A stretch of 64,000 bases of DNA from an uncultured Saprospiraceae bacterium (GCA_937872385.1 CALMSO010000026.1:124001-188000), one strand, 5' to 3'; positions 47,701-58,455 are shown, counted from the stretch's first letter. The notes: generated by a model from the letters alone, not told the origin. Numbers and translations are program-made.

Positions 47701-48743
47701 AAAAAGCCAAGTCTTTTTTTAGCCAAAGTATTGACATCAGCCAAGGGGCTACCGAAATGCCCAATTCGCAAATTGTAGCTTCGCTCGGCCTCACCTACAT
47801 GAATCAAGGTAACTACGACGACGCCATCCGCTGCCAGCAGATACAACTCAACTTAGCCCAACACCACAACGACAAACAGGGCGTGGCTGACTTGTACACC
47901 AAAATCGGAATCGTTTATTTTGAAAAAGGCGATTATGACGCTGCGCTGGAAAGTTTTGAAAAAGGATTAGAAGTAAGCCGGGAGTTAGGCAACAAGCAAC
48001 TGACCTCCATCGCTCTCGGCGGCATCGGCAGTGTGTATGAGCGCAAGGGCGACTACGCGCGCGCCATGCAGCTTTTTGAGCAAGATCTCGCGCTTTGTGA
48101 AGAAATTGGTGACAAACAGGGTATCGCTATTGCCCTCGGGCTGATTGGTGAGTTGCTCAGCTTCAAGGGTGAGTTTTACAAAGCCATTGATTATTTGCAA
48201 AAGGACCTCATGATTTGCGAAGCACTCGGCTACCAAAAAGGTTTGGCGAAAGCCGTCAATACTTTAGCGGATGTATTTTTCTACCTCCAGCAGTACGACC
48301 GCTCGCTGGCCTACTACAATCGCGCCATTGACATCACCCGGAAAATCGGCAATAAATTAGTGCTCGGCTTCAGCCTTACCGAGAAAGGCACCGTATTAAT
48401 TGAAACAGGTACCCTCCATGAATTGGGGCAGGTCGTAGAAGATGCGCTCGCCATTGCCCGCGAACTCGGCAACCCCGATTTGCTCTTCGAAGCAGAAATA
48501 CTAGCCGCCAAACACCACCGTTTGCAAAATAACCCGGCTGAAGCCGAAACTCTGCTGCAAAATCTTTTGCAACGACCGCTACAACTTGCCCAGCAAGCCG
48601 CCGTCTATGCCGAATTATTTAAAATTCATCCGCAGCGCGCAGAACTGCGCCAAGATGCCTTGCGCCTTTACTATGAATTATACACCGCCACGCCGCGCTA
48701 CAGTTTCAAAATGCAAATTGATGCGCTGGAAGAACAAATCTGA
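44718..48743 (+). CDS. Soluble-adenylyl-cyclase-like protein: two class III cyclase domains, P-loop NTPase, TPR repeats
   Basis: A 1,341-residue soluble protein. The first cyclase domain (C1, ~20-200) has both metal aspartates, D30 in FIDLSGFT and D80 in YFAGDAF, but lacks the Asn/Arg pair. The second (C2, ~235-410) lacks the first aspartate (FIAFDGLDS) but has QYAVVGNRVNLAARLM with N352 and R356, the transition-state residues. Together they could form one C1/C2 catalytic site as in mammalian cyclases. An AAA/STAND-type NTPase follows (GEAGIGKS, Lys451; LQLEDAHW, E590-D591), then about ten TPRs (~860-1320). The GTG start fits the family; no ATG comes before Met27, which is already inside C1. 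Product (cAMP or none) is not determined by sequence. Confidence 0.85.
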   Translation: MKNLIPHFIQEQYEQGKLRGQLQAYTMFIDLSGFTPLTETLMGRGNRGAEELSNILNEIFAPLVRIVYARGGFIPYFAGDAFTAVFPARQSSTTPAEFVQTALQVRHFFGSRASRFGDFTIGLKIGLSWGRVDWGIVGKEYKSYYFRGAPIDNSAQCQTQAANQEIVLDEAFYQVLPQTLFRAEAIAPHFYRLAGHQQVEQGRSKAAITPFIKPDIVKRFLPESVLNFSGEGEFRAAITIFIAFDGLDSHEQLDLFTTLVLEKINTFSGYFKEIDFGDKGSVISCFFGAPVSFENAIDRALEFICALREELQPLQEQIPVRFRAGMTIGTAYAGMVGGEERCQYAVVGNRVNLAARLMTFADWGEILVDNEFNKNRHFTFAPKGDIRYKGIKGTVPTYILTGRNQEHRTTFDGQMVGRDTEIQQLFDFAAALHHKEPAGIAYIYGEAGIGKSRLTHEFRDALCAAEGVAWFVCQADQILRKPFNPFIYFLRSYFEQPPDGSMNGAREHFESRLQGLIQRLASVNNFPEVEFVRKELLRTRSVLAAQLGIVYPDSIWEQLDAKGRYQNTIQAMINLIIAESLIQPIVLQLEDAHWLDDNSREVLQELPRHLGRYPILLLVTSRLLDDGTRPHLFDTDSLLTLDIRQLELNLNTLAPEAVRHFAEASLQGPVSEDFFELLLRATNSNPFYVEQILEYFSESGVLIYTDGIWTIKDKNIRLSGSINAILTARIDRLSVLVKETVKAAAVIGREFEIPVLSEVMKEQEAFSKHNGNGTQLLREQVKTAEHGQIWHAMNELRYIFRHSLLREAAYGMQLRTRLQQLHKLIAEAIEKIYADRIEERYFDLAFHYEQASVFDKTCEYLRKAADYARRNYQNQLALEYYEKLLRQLGKEEDVERQVRTYLQKGKVLELIGHWEECEQTYNKALKLAKQTRDALLLGQCNNNLGRLLVLKGDYQNAAAQLQTALQLFESIENHTGIAKVYGNIGNLYFRQGNYEKAKSFFSQSIDISQGATEMPNSQIVASLGLTYMNQGNYDDAIRCQQIQLNLAQHHNDKQGVADLYTKIGIVYFEKGDYDAALESFEKGLEVSRELGNKQLTSIALGGIGSVYERKGDYARAMQLFEQDLALCEEIGDKQGIAIALGLIGELLSFKGEFYKAIDYLQKDLMICEALGYQKGLAKAVNTLADVFFYLQQYDRSLAYYNRAIDITRKIGNKLVLGFSLTEKGTVLIETGTLHELGQVVEDALAIARELGNPDLLFEAEILAAKHHRLQNNPAEAETLLQNLLQRPLQLAQQAAVYAELFKIHPQRAELRQDALRLYYELYTATPRYSFKMQIDALEEQI

Positions 48744-48871
48744 CAGCTATGGCATAGCTATAAGCACCGGATTTTGCCACGAATAGCAGAAGAGGCTCCC
48801 ACAGCAACTTTCCACCCTGGAAAAGCGTTGTTTAAACGTGAATATTCCTACCTGAAACCGACTATTTTTCG

Positions 48872-50860
<1,989 letters not shown>

Positions 50861-50975
50861 GGCTGAAAATGCTCTTTGCTTTTCGCAATGAAGTGGGTGG
50901 TGAGGCATAGGTGATAAGACATAGTGTCTCGTGTCCCGTCCTGAAATTCGACATCTGTTGTTTAATCTCTTTTTA

Positions 50976-51056
50976 ATTGGAGATGACGCACTTATTTATT
51001 TTCAAAATTTTGTTAATCAACGTTTTACAAATATAAAATTCAAACTTCGCAAATCG
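50976..51056. repeat. Dispersed intergenic repeat, copy 2 (~81 bp)
   Basis: Second copy of the element at 2612-2692, in the same orientation on the plus strand. GACGCACTTATT is at 50985-50996 and AACTTCGCAAATCG at 51043-51056, with exactly the same 58-base offset as in copy 1. It sits between gyrB and the 3' end of the SusE/F-like gene, 18 bases from the terminator hairpin. Confidence 0.6.
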
Positions 51057-51073
51057 AAGCCGATATAAAACAG

Positions 51074-51108
51074 CAAGGCTGAAGCTCCGCTAAGGAACTC
51101 CAGCCTTG
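51074..51108 (-). terminator. Rho-independent terminator of the SusE/F-like gene
   Basis: Inverted repeat CAAGGCTGAAG / CTCCAGCCTTG around a 13-base loop; read on the minus strand it is followed by CTGTTTTATA. It lies 31 bases past the minus-strand stop at 51139. The T run is short but the stem is strong. It may also halt readthrough from gyrB. Confidence 0.65.
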
Positions 51109-51138
51109 TGTATTTTGAATTGACTGCCAATGCCGTGC

Positions 51139-52953
51139 TTATCGTGCAATCACAAGTTTTTTACCAATCAAGTACTGACCATTCGTGATGTTCATTACGT
51201 AATGTCCGGGTTTGAGTTGCGATACATTCAAACGGATATCCGAATGCGTATCAAAGCGCTGATTCATAACGGCGCGGCCCGTGAGGTCATACACCACTAC
51301 ATTTACGATGCCCGTCAATTTGTCAGAATCAATATTGACATACACCAAGCTGCTGGCTGGGTTGGGTGCTAATGTAATCGAATTTGGCGTCAAAATTTCC
51401 TCGCGCGAAGCCGTTGGTGTACCGAATACATATTCGCCAGTGAGAGAATTGAAGGCGATGCTATAAGTACCTGCCACCGGCTGGATGTTGGGGCCATTTG
51501 GTACACCAATACCCATTGGGAAGTCTGCGGCACCCCAGTTGACCGTCCATGCTGTATCCGCACGGAACTTGACGCCAGCGTCCGTATCATCGGCAAAGTT
51601 GCGCAGCGTCACACTGGTAGTTGTCCAAAGTTGCGGGTCTTCGTCGTCCTTGGTGAGGAAAAAGTCGCGTGCGCCCATGTCATCTGTTTCGGGCCAAGCA
51701 TTGAACGGACCTGATTTGCCCACAAGGCTCACGGCTTTGTATTCCAGTACTTCCTCGAAGCTGTACTCGCCGGTGGTGCTATTGAAAACGATGCGATAGT
51801 CGCCGGCTACCACCGGAATGTTCGGGCCATCTTGCTCGGCTACGCCATTCGGGAAGTCGCCACTACCCCAGTTGACGGTCCAGTCGTTGTCAGCACGGAA
51901 TTTGGCTTCGCCTTCCACCAACTCCACGCGCAGGCGCCAGATGGATTTGTCGTTAGGGTCTTGCTCCATAGCGGTATCAGCGTCCCAGCCGCCGGGTGTA
52001 GCATCGCCAATGATACCGATTGTCTCGTAATCACCAATGATGAGGAAAGTGTATTCTAAGGTTCTGGTATTGAAAGAAACAAGGTAATCGCCAGCCACAT
52101 CTACCGGAATATTGTCGCCCCCCAGCTCGGCTGTACCATTGGGGAAATCGCTGCCTCCCCAGTTCACTGCCCAGTCATTATTGGCACGGAATTTTAGTTC
52201 GCCTTCCATCAGCGTGACCGTGCCTCTCCAGCGGTCGGGGTTGCCTGGGTCACGGCTCAGCGCCGTTTCTTCATCCCAGCCACCGGCCGTAGCACTGCCA
52301 ATGACACCGATTGACTCAAAGTCCACTTGCTCTTCAAAGTTGTATTCGCCAGTAGAGCGATCGAAAGAGATAGCGTAGCGACCAGCCTGAGCGATAGGAA
52401 TATCGGGACCATTTGGTTCAGCAATACCGGAAGGAAAATCTTCTGCACCCCAGTTGACATCCCAGCCGCCGTCAGCACGGAATTTGGCTGCGCCGTTTAC
52501 AAGATTCAGCGTGATTGAATATTTGCTGGAGTCATCCGGGTCTTGAAACATAAACACCTCGCGGTCCCAGCCAAAGGGCGTAGCACTACCGATGATGCCA
52601 ATATCGGATGAAAGCAAATCGAAGAAATAATCGCCGGTCTCGGAGTTGAAAGTAATCAAATAATCGCCTCCCACTATTTGAATATTGGGACCATTTTGTA
52701 CTCCTGCGCCAAAAGGAAATCCGGTATCCCCCCAGTTCACTGCCCAGTCGTTGTTGGCACGAAACTTAGCTTCGCCAGTCACTAATGTGATTTCGAGCGT
52801 CCACATATTAGTATCTGCTTCACTTTGCACCATATCAGTGTCGGCATCCCAGCCGCCGGGTGTAGCTGGACCAATAATGCCAATTGTACTAATTTGGCTA
52901 AAACCGGTCAGAAAAAGCATACAAAAAATCAACGTAGATAGAATTCTAAACAT
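51139..52953 (-). CDS. T9SS-secreted protein of five SusE/SusF-like carbohydrate-binding repeats
   Basis: A 604-residue secreted protein. The signal peptide (MFRILSTLIFCMLFLTGFSQ) is followed by five ~95-residue beta domains, each with IGIIGxATPGGWDxDTxM, KFRANNDWAVNWG, DFPxGxxxxxGPNIPV and YxIxFNSxTGEYxF. This is the module of SusE/SusF starch-binding proteins. The fifth copy is most diverged (LVGKSGPFNAWPETDD). A type A sorting domain closes it (LAPNPASSLVYVNI to GKKLVIAR). SusE and SusF are normally lipoproteins; this one has no lipobox and is exported by T9SS. It is divergent from the PUL2 susC. No enzyme motif is visible. An ATG at 52965 is an alternative start. Confidence 0.85.
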   Translation of the reverse strand: MFRILSTLIFCMLFLTGFSQISTIGIIGPATPGGWDADTDMVQSEADTNMWTLEITLVTGEAKFRANNDWAVNWGDTGFPFGAGVQNGPNIQIVGGDYLITFNSETGDYFFDLLSSDIGIIGSATPFGWDREVFMFQDPDDSSKYSITLNLVNGAAKFRADGGWDVNWGAEDFPSGIAEPNGPDIPIAQAGRYAISFDRSTGEYNFEEQVDFESIGVIGSATAGGWDEETALSRDPGNPDRWRGTVTLMEGELKFRANNDWAVNWGGSDFPNGTAELGGDNIPVDVAGDYLVSFNTRTLEYTFLIIGDYETIGIIGDATPGGWDADTAMEQDPNDKSIWRLRVELVEGEAKFRADNDWTVNWGSGDFPNGVAEQDGPNIPVVAGDYRIVFNSTTGEYSFEEVLEYKAVSLVGKSGPFNAWPETDDMGARDFFLTKDDEDPQLWTTTSVTLRNFADDTDAGVKFRADTAWTVNWGAADFPMGIGVPNGPNIQPVAGTYSIAFNSLTGEYVFGTPTASREEILTPNSITLAPNPASSLVYVNIDSDKLTGIVNVVVYDLTGRAVMNQRFDTHSDIRLNVSQLKPGHYVMNITNGQYLIGKKLVIAR

Positions 52954-53053
52954 GATATTTATCATTTTGGTGAAACATGAAAAAATTTTACATTGCATCT
53001 GTACAAAAAAAAGGTTTTTTCATAAGTCTGCCGACTTAAAAAAGGTGTTTTGC

Positions 53054-53061
53054 TAATTTTG
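53054..53061 (+). promoter_or_regulatory. Possible -7 box of the PUL2 susC gene
   Basis: TAATTTTG, exact TAnnTTTG match, in the AT-rich divergent gap, about 143 bases before susC. No TTG at the -33 position. Other near-matches closer to the gene exist, so this is tentative. Confidence 0.3.
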
Positions 53062-53204
53062 AGCAAAATTTGGGAAATTATACATTTTTTTCAATGAAAT
53101 AGCTGTAAAGCAATTATATTGACAAATAAAATTGTTGTTTTGGAAACATGAAACCGAAGGTTACTTCTCCCCTTTGGTTCTTTATTTTAAAATAATCAAT
53201 CACA

Positions 53205-56165
53205 ATGTTTATGAACTTGAAAACCCTGATCCAGGTGGCGTTGGCCTTATTCATGCTGGTGCTGGCACCAAGTGCCTTGTCCGGGCAAAGAACCATTACC
53301 GGCACGGTATATGACGCTCAAACCGGCGAGCCACTTATTGGCGCTACCGTTGTGGACAAAGCTACTCCGTCTGTAGGTACTATCACCGACTTTGACGGTA
53401 CGTTTTCGCTCTCCGTCAGCGCGACCACTACTGTACTCACGATTAGTTACACTGGCTATAATCAATTGGATGTGAACATCACTGGCCAAGACAACATCAT
53501 TGTGCAGCTTTCTTCCGGCGTAGCGCTTGAGGAAGTTGTGGTGATTGGCTATGGTACTGTACGGCGCACCGACGTAACCGGCTCTCTGCAAACCGTAACA
53601 ACTAAAGACTTCAACCGGGGTGCCATCACCAGTCCGCAGGAACTACTGGCGGGCAAGGTGCCGGGCGTAGCCATCACCACCGGCGGCGGCCCCGATGATG
53701 CCTCGCGTATTCGCATCCGAGGCGAATCTTCGTTGGGTGCTTCCAATGACCCGCTTTTCGTAGTGGACGGCATTCCGCTCGACGGCGGCGGCGTATCGGG
53801 CAACCGCAACCCGCTCAACGTCATCAACCCTAACGACATCGAATCCATTACCGTTTTGAAAGACGCCTCAGCCACAGCCATTTATGGTAGCCGGGCAGCG
53901 GGCGGGGTTATTCTCATCACCACCAAAAAAGGCGCAGCTGGTGCCAAAATGCAAGTGAGCTACAACGGCAACGTCTCGATTGGCAATGCTTTCAATCAAG
54001 TGGATATACTCAGTCCGGCAGAATTTCGGGCAGCGGTGGAGGAGCAATTCCCTGACCGCGTGAATCTGCTGGGCGATGCCAACACCGATTGGCAATCAGA
54101 AATTTATCGGAATGCTTGGGCACAAGACCATAGCCTGAGCCTCTCCGGTGCGCTGGATGTCGTGCCTTACCGTGTGTCGCTGGGTTATACCAACAAAGAC
54201 GGCATTTTGCTGAACGACAATTTCCAGCGCTATACCCTCGGCATCAATCTTTCGCCTGGTTTTTTGAAAAATACCCTCCAAGTGAACGTCGGCCTGAAAG
54301 GAATGCTCACCGAAAATCAGTTTGCCGAGCGCGGCGCCATCGGTGCAGCCCTCAGCTTTGACCCTACACGGCCGGTGCGCGACCCCAACAGTACATTTTC
54401 CGGCTATACCGCCTGGGTGCAAACCGACGGCACGCCCAATCCGCTGGCACCTGCCAATCCTGTATCTCTACTCGATCGCAGTTTGCGCAATGACAATTCT
54501 ACCGTGCGGCGCTACATTCTAAATGCATCAGCCGACTATCGCATTCCTTTCCTGCCGGAGCTACGCGCCAATCTGAACCTCGGCTACGACTACTCCTTCG
54601 GCGAAGGCAGCGTAGTGATACCTGGCAATAATACCGTTGCTTTTTCCTTTGACCCCGTGAACGGCGGCGGTATTAACAATAGATACGAACAAACCCGTAC
54701 CAACTCTGTACTAGAGTTTTATTTAAACTACCGAAAAGCACTCAACCGCGACCACGTGGTGGATGCGATGGCGGGCTATTCTTGGCAGCGTTTTTATAAT
54801 GAAAATGCTTTCCGCAATAGCAATGCCGCCGGTACGCCTTCCGAAACCATCGAGCGCAGCAATATCGCCAATGAGTTGTACCTCCTGTCACTCTTCTCGC
54901 GGGTGAACTACACCTTCAAGGAGCGCTACCTGTTCACCTTTACTTTGCGCGGCGACGCCACCTCGCGCTTCGCGCCGGAAAATCGCTGGGGCCTCTTCCC
55001 GGCCATAGCCGCTGCTGTGAAAATCATTGAAAATGACAATGCTTATTTTAATAATCTGAAAGTACGCACTGGCTGGGGGATTACTGGTCAGCAAGACATC
55101 GGCAGTCCTTATATTTACCAGCCGCGTTATCAGCAAGGTTTGCAAAATGCGCAATACCAGTTTGGCGATTCCTTCGTCACAACGCTGCGCCCCAACGGCT
55201 ACGACCGCAACATCAAGTGGGAGGAAACGACCACCACCAACATCGCTTTCGATTTTTCTGTCATCAAAAATCGGCTCTCTGGTTCGCTTGATTTTTATCA
55301 GCGTGATACCCGCGATTTGCTGAACGTCATTCCGGTACCGGCGGGCACCAACCTTACCAATTTTATCGAAACCAACATCGGTAACATGGTGAACCGGGGA
55401 GTGGAGCTAGCCCTTTTTGCCACGCCTGTGTCAAAAGGTAAGATTAGCTGGGACCTTGGCTTCAACATTGCCTACAACTACAATGAAATCACGAAGCTGA
55501 CCGCTACTGATGATCCTGATTATCAAGGCATTTTCACTGGAGGTATCGCTGGCGGCGTGGGCAGCACCATTCAGATTCACAGCGTAGGCTTTGCGCCCAG
55601 CTCGTTTTTTGTTTTTCAGCAATTGTATGACGAAAACGGCCGCGTGCTCGAAGGGCAATTCGCAGACCGCAACGGCGACGGCGTAGTAAATGATGATGAT
55701 AAATATCGCTTTGAAAAACCCGCTGCTGATTATCTTATTGGCCTGACCAGCAACCTGAATATTGGCAAATTCGACCTATCCTTTGCCGGGCGCGGCAATA
55801 TTAATAACTTCGTTTACAACAACGTAGCAACCGACATGGGCTATTTTCAGCGCTTAGTGCACCCGACGCTGTACCTGTCCAATATCCATCGCTCGGCAGT
55901 TGACAACAACATTGTAAACCAAGCCAACGCTACCTTTAGTGATCACTTTGTGACCAATGCCTCTTTCTTCCGGATGGATCACATCACGCTGGGCTATCGC
56001 TTTGACCAGGTACTCGGTGAGTTTTTGCGCGTCTATGGCACAGTACAAAACCCCTTTATCATTACGAAGTATGATGGTCTGGATCCCGAAATTGGTAATG
56101 GAATTGACAATAATTTCTACCCGCGTCCGCGAACATTCCTGCTGGGCGTGTCTGTTACGTTTTAA
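53205..56165 (+). CDS. susC: SusC/RagA-family TonB-dependent outer-membrane transporter (PUL2)
   Basis: A 986-residue glycan importer. Signal peptide to ALSGQ; carboxypeptidase-D-like extension (ITGTVYDAQTGEPLIGATVV, ITDFDGTFSLSVS, ISYTGY); the family-defining VVVIGYGTVRRTDVTGS; plug with IRIRGESSLGASNDPLFVVDG and IESITVLKDASATAIYGSR; then the barrel, ending in the aromatic VSVTF. It differs substantially from the PUL1 SusC, so the two are not a recent duplication. The partner susD starts 49 bases downstream. Adjacent SusE/F-like domains suggest alpha-glucan as ligand. Either the ATG at 53205 or that at 53211 could be used. Confidence 0.95.
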   Translation: MFMNLKTLIQVALALFMLVLAPSALSGQRTITGTVYDAQTGEPLIGATVVDKATPSVGTITDFDGTFSLSVSATTTVLTISYTGYNQLDVNITGQDNIIVQLSSGVALEEVVVIGYGTVRRTDVTGSLQTVTTKDFNRGAITSPQELLAGKVPGVAITTGGGPDDASRIRIRGESSLGASNDPLFVVDGIPLDGGGVSGNRNPLNVINPNDIESITVLKDASATAIYGSRAAGGVILITTKKGAAGAKMQVSYNGNVSIGNAFNQVDILSPAEFRAAVEEQFPDRVNLLGDANTDWQSEIYRNAWAQDHSLSLSGALDVVPYRVSLGYTNKDGILLNDNFQRYTLGINLSPGFLKNTLQVNVGLKGMLTENQFAERGAIGAALSFDPTRPVRDPNSTFSGYTAWVQTDGTPNPLAPANPVSLLDRSLRNDNSTVRRYILNASADYRIPFLPELRANLNLGYDYSFGEGSVVIPGNNTVAFSFDPVNGGGINNRYEQTRTNSVLEFYLNYRKALNRDHVVDAMAGYSWQRFYNENAFRNSNAAGTPSETIERSNIANELYLLSLFSRVNYTFKERYLFTFTLRGDATSRFAPENRWGLFPAIAAAVKIIENDNAYFNNLKVRTGWGITGQQDIGSPYIYQPRYQQGLQNAQYQFGDSFVTTLRPNGYDRNIKWEETTTTNIAFDFSVIKNRLSGSLDFYQRDTRDLLNVIPVPAGTNLTNFIETNIGNMVNRGVELALFATPVSKGKISWDLGFNIAYNYNEITKLTATDDPDYQGIFTGGIAGGVGSTIQIHSVGFAPSSFFVFQQLYDENGRVLEGQFADRNGDGVVNDDDKYRFEKPAADYLIGLTSNLNIGKFDLSFAGRGNINNFVYNNVATDMGYFQRLVHPTLYLSNIHRSAVDNNIVNQANATFSDHFVTNASFFRMDHITLGYRFDQVLGEFLRVYGTVQNPFIITKYDGLDPEIGNGIDNNFYPRPRTFLLGVSVTF

Positions 56166-56214
56166 TGACGAACGAGGATAATCATTTTAAAAAACATTTA
56201 CAATCCTTAATAAA

Positions 56215-58398
56215 ATGAGACGTATTGCATCATTTATCTTGTTAACGGCGATATTGCCGGTGCTGAGCGGTTGTTTTAAAGACTTAGACACAGCGCCCCT
56301 TGATCCGCTGGAAATTACTTCTGCCGTAGTGTATGACAATCCGGAGGCCTATCGGCAGGTATTGGCGCGTTTGTACGCAGGCCTGGCGGTATCGGGTCAG
56401 GAAGGCCCCTCGGGCCAAGCCGATATTGCAGGCATTGACGAAGGTTTCGGTCAGTATTTGCGCGGCTTCTGGTACCATCAGGAACTGACTACGGACGAAG
56501 CGCTCATCGGCTGGAATGATCAGACCATCCAGAATTTTCATGAGCAAACCTGGACAGCTGGCGACGGGTTCATCTTTGCTTTTTACAGCCGGGTTTTTTA
56601 CCAAATTTCTATTTGTAATGAATTTCTGCGCGAAACAACCGACGAGCGCCTCGACAGCCGCGGCGTGAGCGGACAACTGCGTACCGACATAGCGGGCTAC
56701 CGGGCCGAGGCTCGTTTTCTGAGGGCACTCAGCTACTGGCACGCGCTTGATCTGTTCCGCAATGTGCCTTTTGTCACGGAAAGAGATGCTGTAGGTGCTT
56801 TCTTCCCACAGCAGACCAATGCCAATGACCTTTTTAATTATATCGAATCTGAACTGTTGGAGATTGAGCCAATCATAGCAGCTCCGCGCACCAATCAATA
56901 CGGCCGTGCCGACCGCGCCGCCGTTTGGATGTTGCTGGCAAAACTGTATTTGAACGCCGAAGTATATATCGGGCAGCGAAAATATACGGAATGCCTTGAT
57001 TATTGCAATCGCATTATCAATGCCGGCTTCAGCCTTGAGCCGAATTACCAGCACCTGTTCCTCGCAGATAATGACCGTTCCAACGAAATTATTTTTCCAA
57101 TCGCCTTCGATGGCATCAACACTCGTACCTGGGGAGGCATGACCTTCATCATCAGCGCCGCTATTGGCGGCAATATCAACCCCTCCGAACTGGGCATGGC
57201 CGGAGGCTGGGGCGGTACACGCACCACGCGTGAGTTTGTAGCAAAATTCCCAGAAACAGACGGCGGTTTGGTTTCCGGCCCCAATCTTGGCGGTACGGCC
57301 GGCTACCCAAAAGTGTATGTGCCAGGCAGCCATCAGGGCAATGATGCTACTGATACAGGCAACTCGCTCTCTTCGCCTGCGCGCAACAATATTTTTGAAG
57401 GGCATAAGTATTTCCCCGATCCGAATACCACCATTCGCTTTACGCGCATTTCTTCCAATTCAGCACCTATCTATGGCGACAACGCTGGTAACGGCACCTT
57501 GCAACTTAACGGCGCGCCTATTGTAGTGCCAGAACCGGGATTGTATTACATTCGTGTCAATTGGTCGCAGTTTACCTACACTATTGAAAAGCGCGAGTGG
57601 TTCGTCGCCGGCAATGCCGTGCAATCGGGAGCAGAAGTACCTATGGTTTGGGATGCCAATCTCAAGGCCTTGCGCGCCAATTTGGATATGGTGCCTGGCG
57701 GCTTCCGTTTTGTTACGAAAGACCCTAATGTAACCCTCGGCGACGACGGCGGCAATCGCATTCTCGAACTGAACGGCGCGCCCATTACCAAAATCACCGA
57801 GAGCGGCAGCTACCAAATTCTGCTCTTTGTCAATCAGCCGGATTATACCTATCAAATCAATTCGACCTCGTTCGATCGGCGCGGTATTTTCCACCGACCG
57901 GGGCAAACTCTCGATATTAACGATGTGGCTGTCTTTACAGAAGGTATCGCCGTGCGCAAGTTCAAAAATGTACGCTCGGATGGTACCCGCGGCTCTAATG
58001 CTACTTTCCCCGATACGGATTTCCCGATGTTCCGTCTGGCAGATGCGTATCTGATGGCGGCCGAAGCGATTGTACGTAACAATGGCAACCGCGACCAAGC
58101 TGCGCAGTATTTCAATACCGTACGCCAAAGGGCTTTCCAGGGCAGCGCCGGCAATGTCAATGCCGACCAACTGACACTCGACCTACTGCTCGATGAGCGG
58201 GCCCGTGAACTCTACTGGGAATGCCACCGCCGCACCGACTTAGTGCGTTTTGGACAATTGACCGATGGTAATTATGTATGGCAATGGAAAGGTGGCGTGC
58301 GGGACGGCACACAAGTGCCCAGCTATCGCAATATTTTTCCTATTCCGACCGCTGATATTAACGCCAATCCGAATCTGAAACAGAATCCGAATTACTAA
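56215..58398 (+). CDS. susD: SusD/RagB lipoprotein with two inserted SusE/F-like domains (PUL2)
   Basis: A 727-residue surface glycan-binding lipoprotein, about 200 residues longer than usual. Lipobox LSGC with lipidation at Cys20, followed by the acidic FKDLD that resembles a surface-export signal. The SusD helical core is split: the N-terminal part (AEARFLRALSYWHALDLFRNVPFV; shown by position ~165-188) and the C-terminal part (FPMFRLADAYLMAAEAI, ERARELYWECHRRTDLVRFG, NPNLKQNPNY). Between them, residues ~362-550 hold two SusE/F-like modules: one beginning YPKVYVPGSHQGND and ending YTIEK, one containing VPMVWDANLKALRANLDM and ending YTYQIN. The insertion would put starch-type binding modules directly on the SusC lid. 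Confidence 0.9.
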   Translation: MRRIASFILLTAILPVLSGCFKDLDTAPLDPLEITSAVVYDNPEAYRQVLARLYAGLAVSGQEGPSGQADIAGIDEGFGQYLRGFWYHQELTTDEALIGWNDQTIQNFHEQTWTAGDGFIFAFYSRVFYQISICNEFLRETTDERLDSRGVSGQLRTDIAGYRAEARFLRALSYWHALDLFRNVPFVTERDAVGAFFPQQTNANDLFNYIESELLEIEPIIAAPRTNQYGRADRAAVWMLLAKLYLNAEVYIGQRKYTECLDYCNRIINAGFSLEPNYQHLFLADNDRSNEIIFPIAFDGINTRTWGGMTFIISAAIGGNINPSELGMAGGWGGTRTTREFVAKFPETDGGLVSGPNLGGTAGYPKVYVPGSHQGNDATDTGNSLSSPARNNIFEGHKYFPDPNTTIRFTRISSNSAPIYGDNAGNGTLQLNGAPIVVPEPGLYYIRVNWSQFTYTIEKREWFVAGNAVQSGAEVPMVWDANLKALRANLDMVPGGFRFVTKDPNVTLGDDGGNRILELNGAPITKITESGSYQILLFVNQPDYTYQINSTSFDRRGIFHRPGQTLDINDVAVFTEGIAVRKFKNVRSDGTRGSNATFPDTDFPMFRLADAYLMAAEAIVRNNGNRDQAAQYFNTVRQRAFQGSAGNVNADQLTLDLLLDERARELYWECHRRTDLVRFGQLTDGNYVWQWKGGVRDGTQVPSYRNIFPIPTADINANPNLKQNPNY

Positions 58399-58418
58399 CG
58401 ATATAATATTTCGTTTCC

Positions 58419-58455
58419 AAAGCCGTCGGTATTTTATTTACTGACGGCTTTTTTT
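58419..58455 (+). terminator. Rho-independent terminator of PUL2 susCD
   Basis: AGCCGTC and GACGGCT arms around a 15-base AT-rich loop, followed by TTTTTTTATT. It lies 23 bases past the susD stop. It touches the 3' end of the convergent oxidoreductase gene. Confidence 0.8.

Noticed and set aside
48745..48759. Perfect AGCTAT-GGC-ATAGCT hairpin just after the cyclase-like gene
   Set aside because: No T run follows and the loop is three bases; too weak to call a terminator.
56284..57405. Minus-strand open frame of 373 residues inside the PUL2 susD gene
   Set aside because: It is an antisense shadow of a well-supported SusD lipoprotein; composition lacks any domain or signal and it has no promoter.
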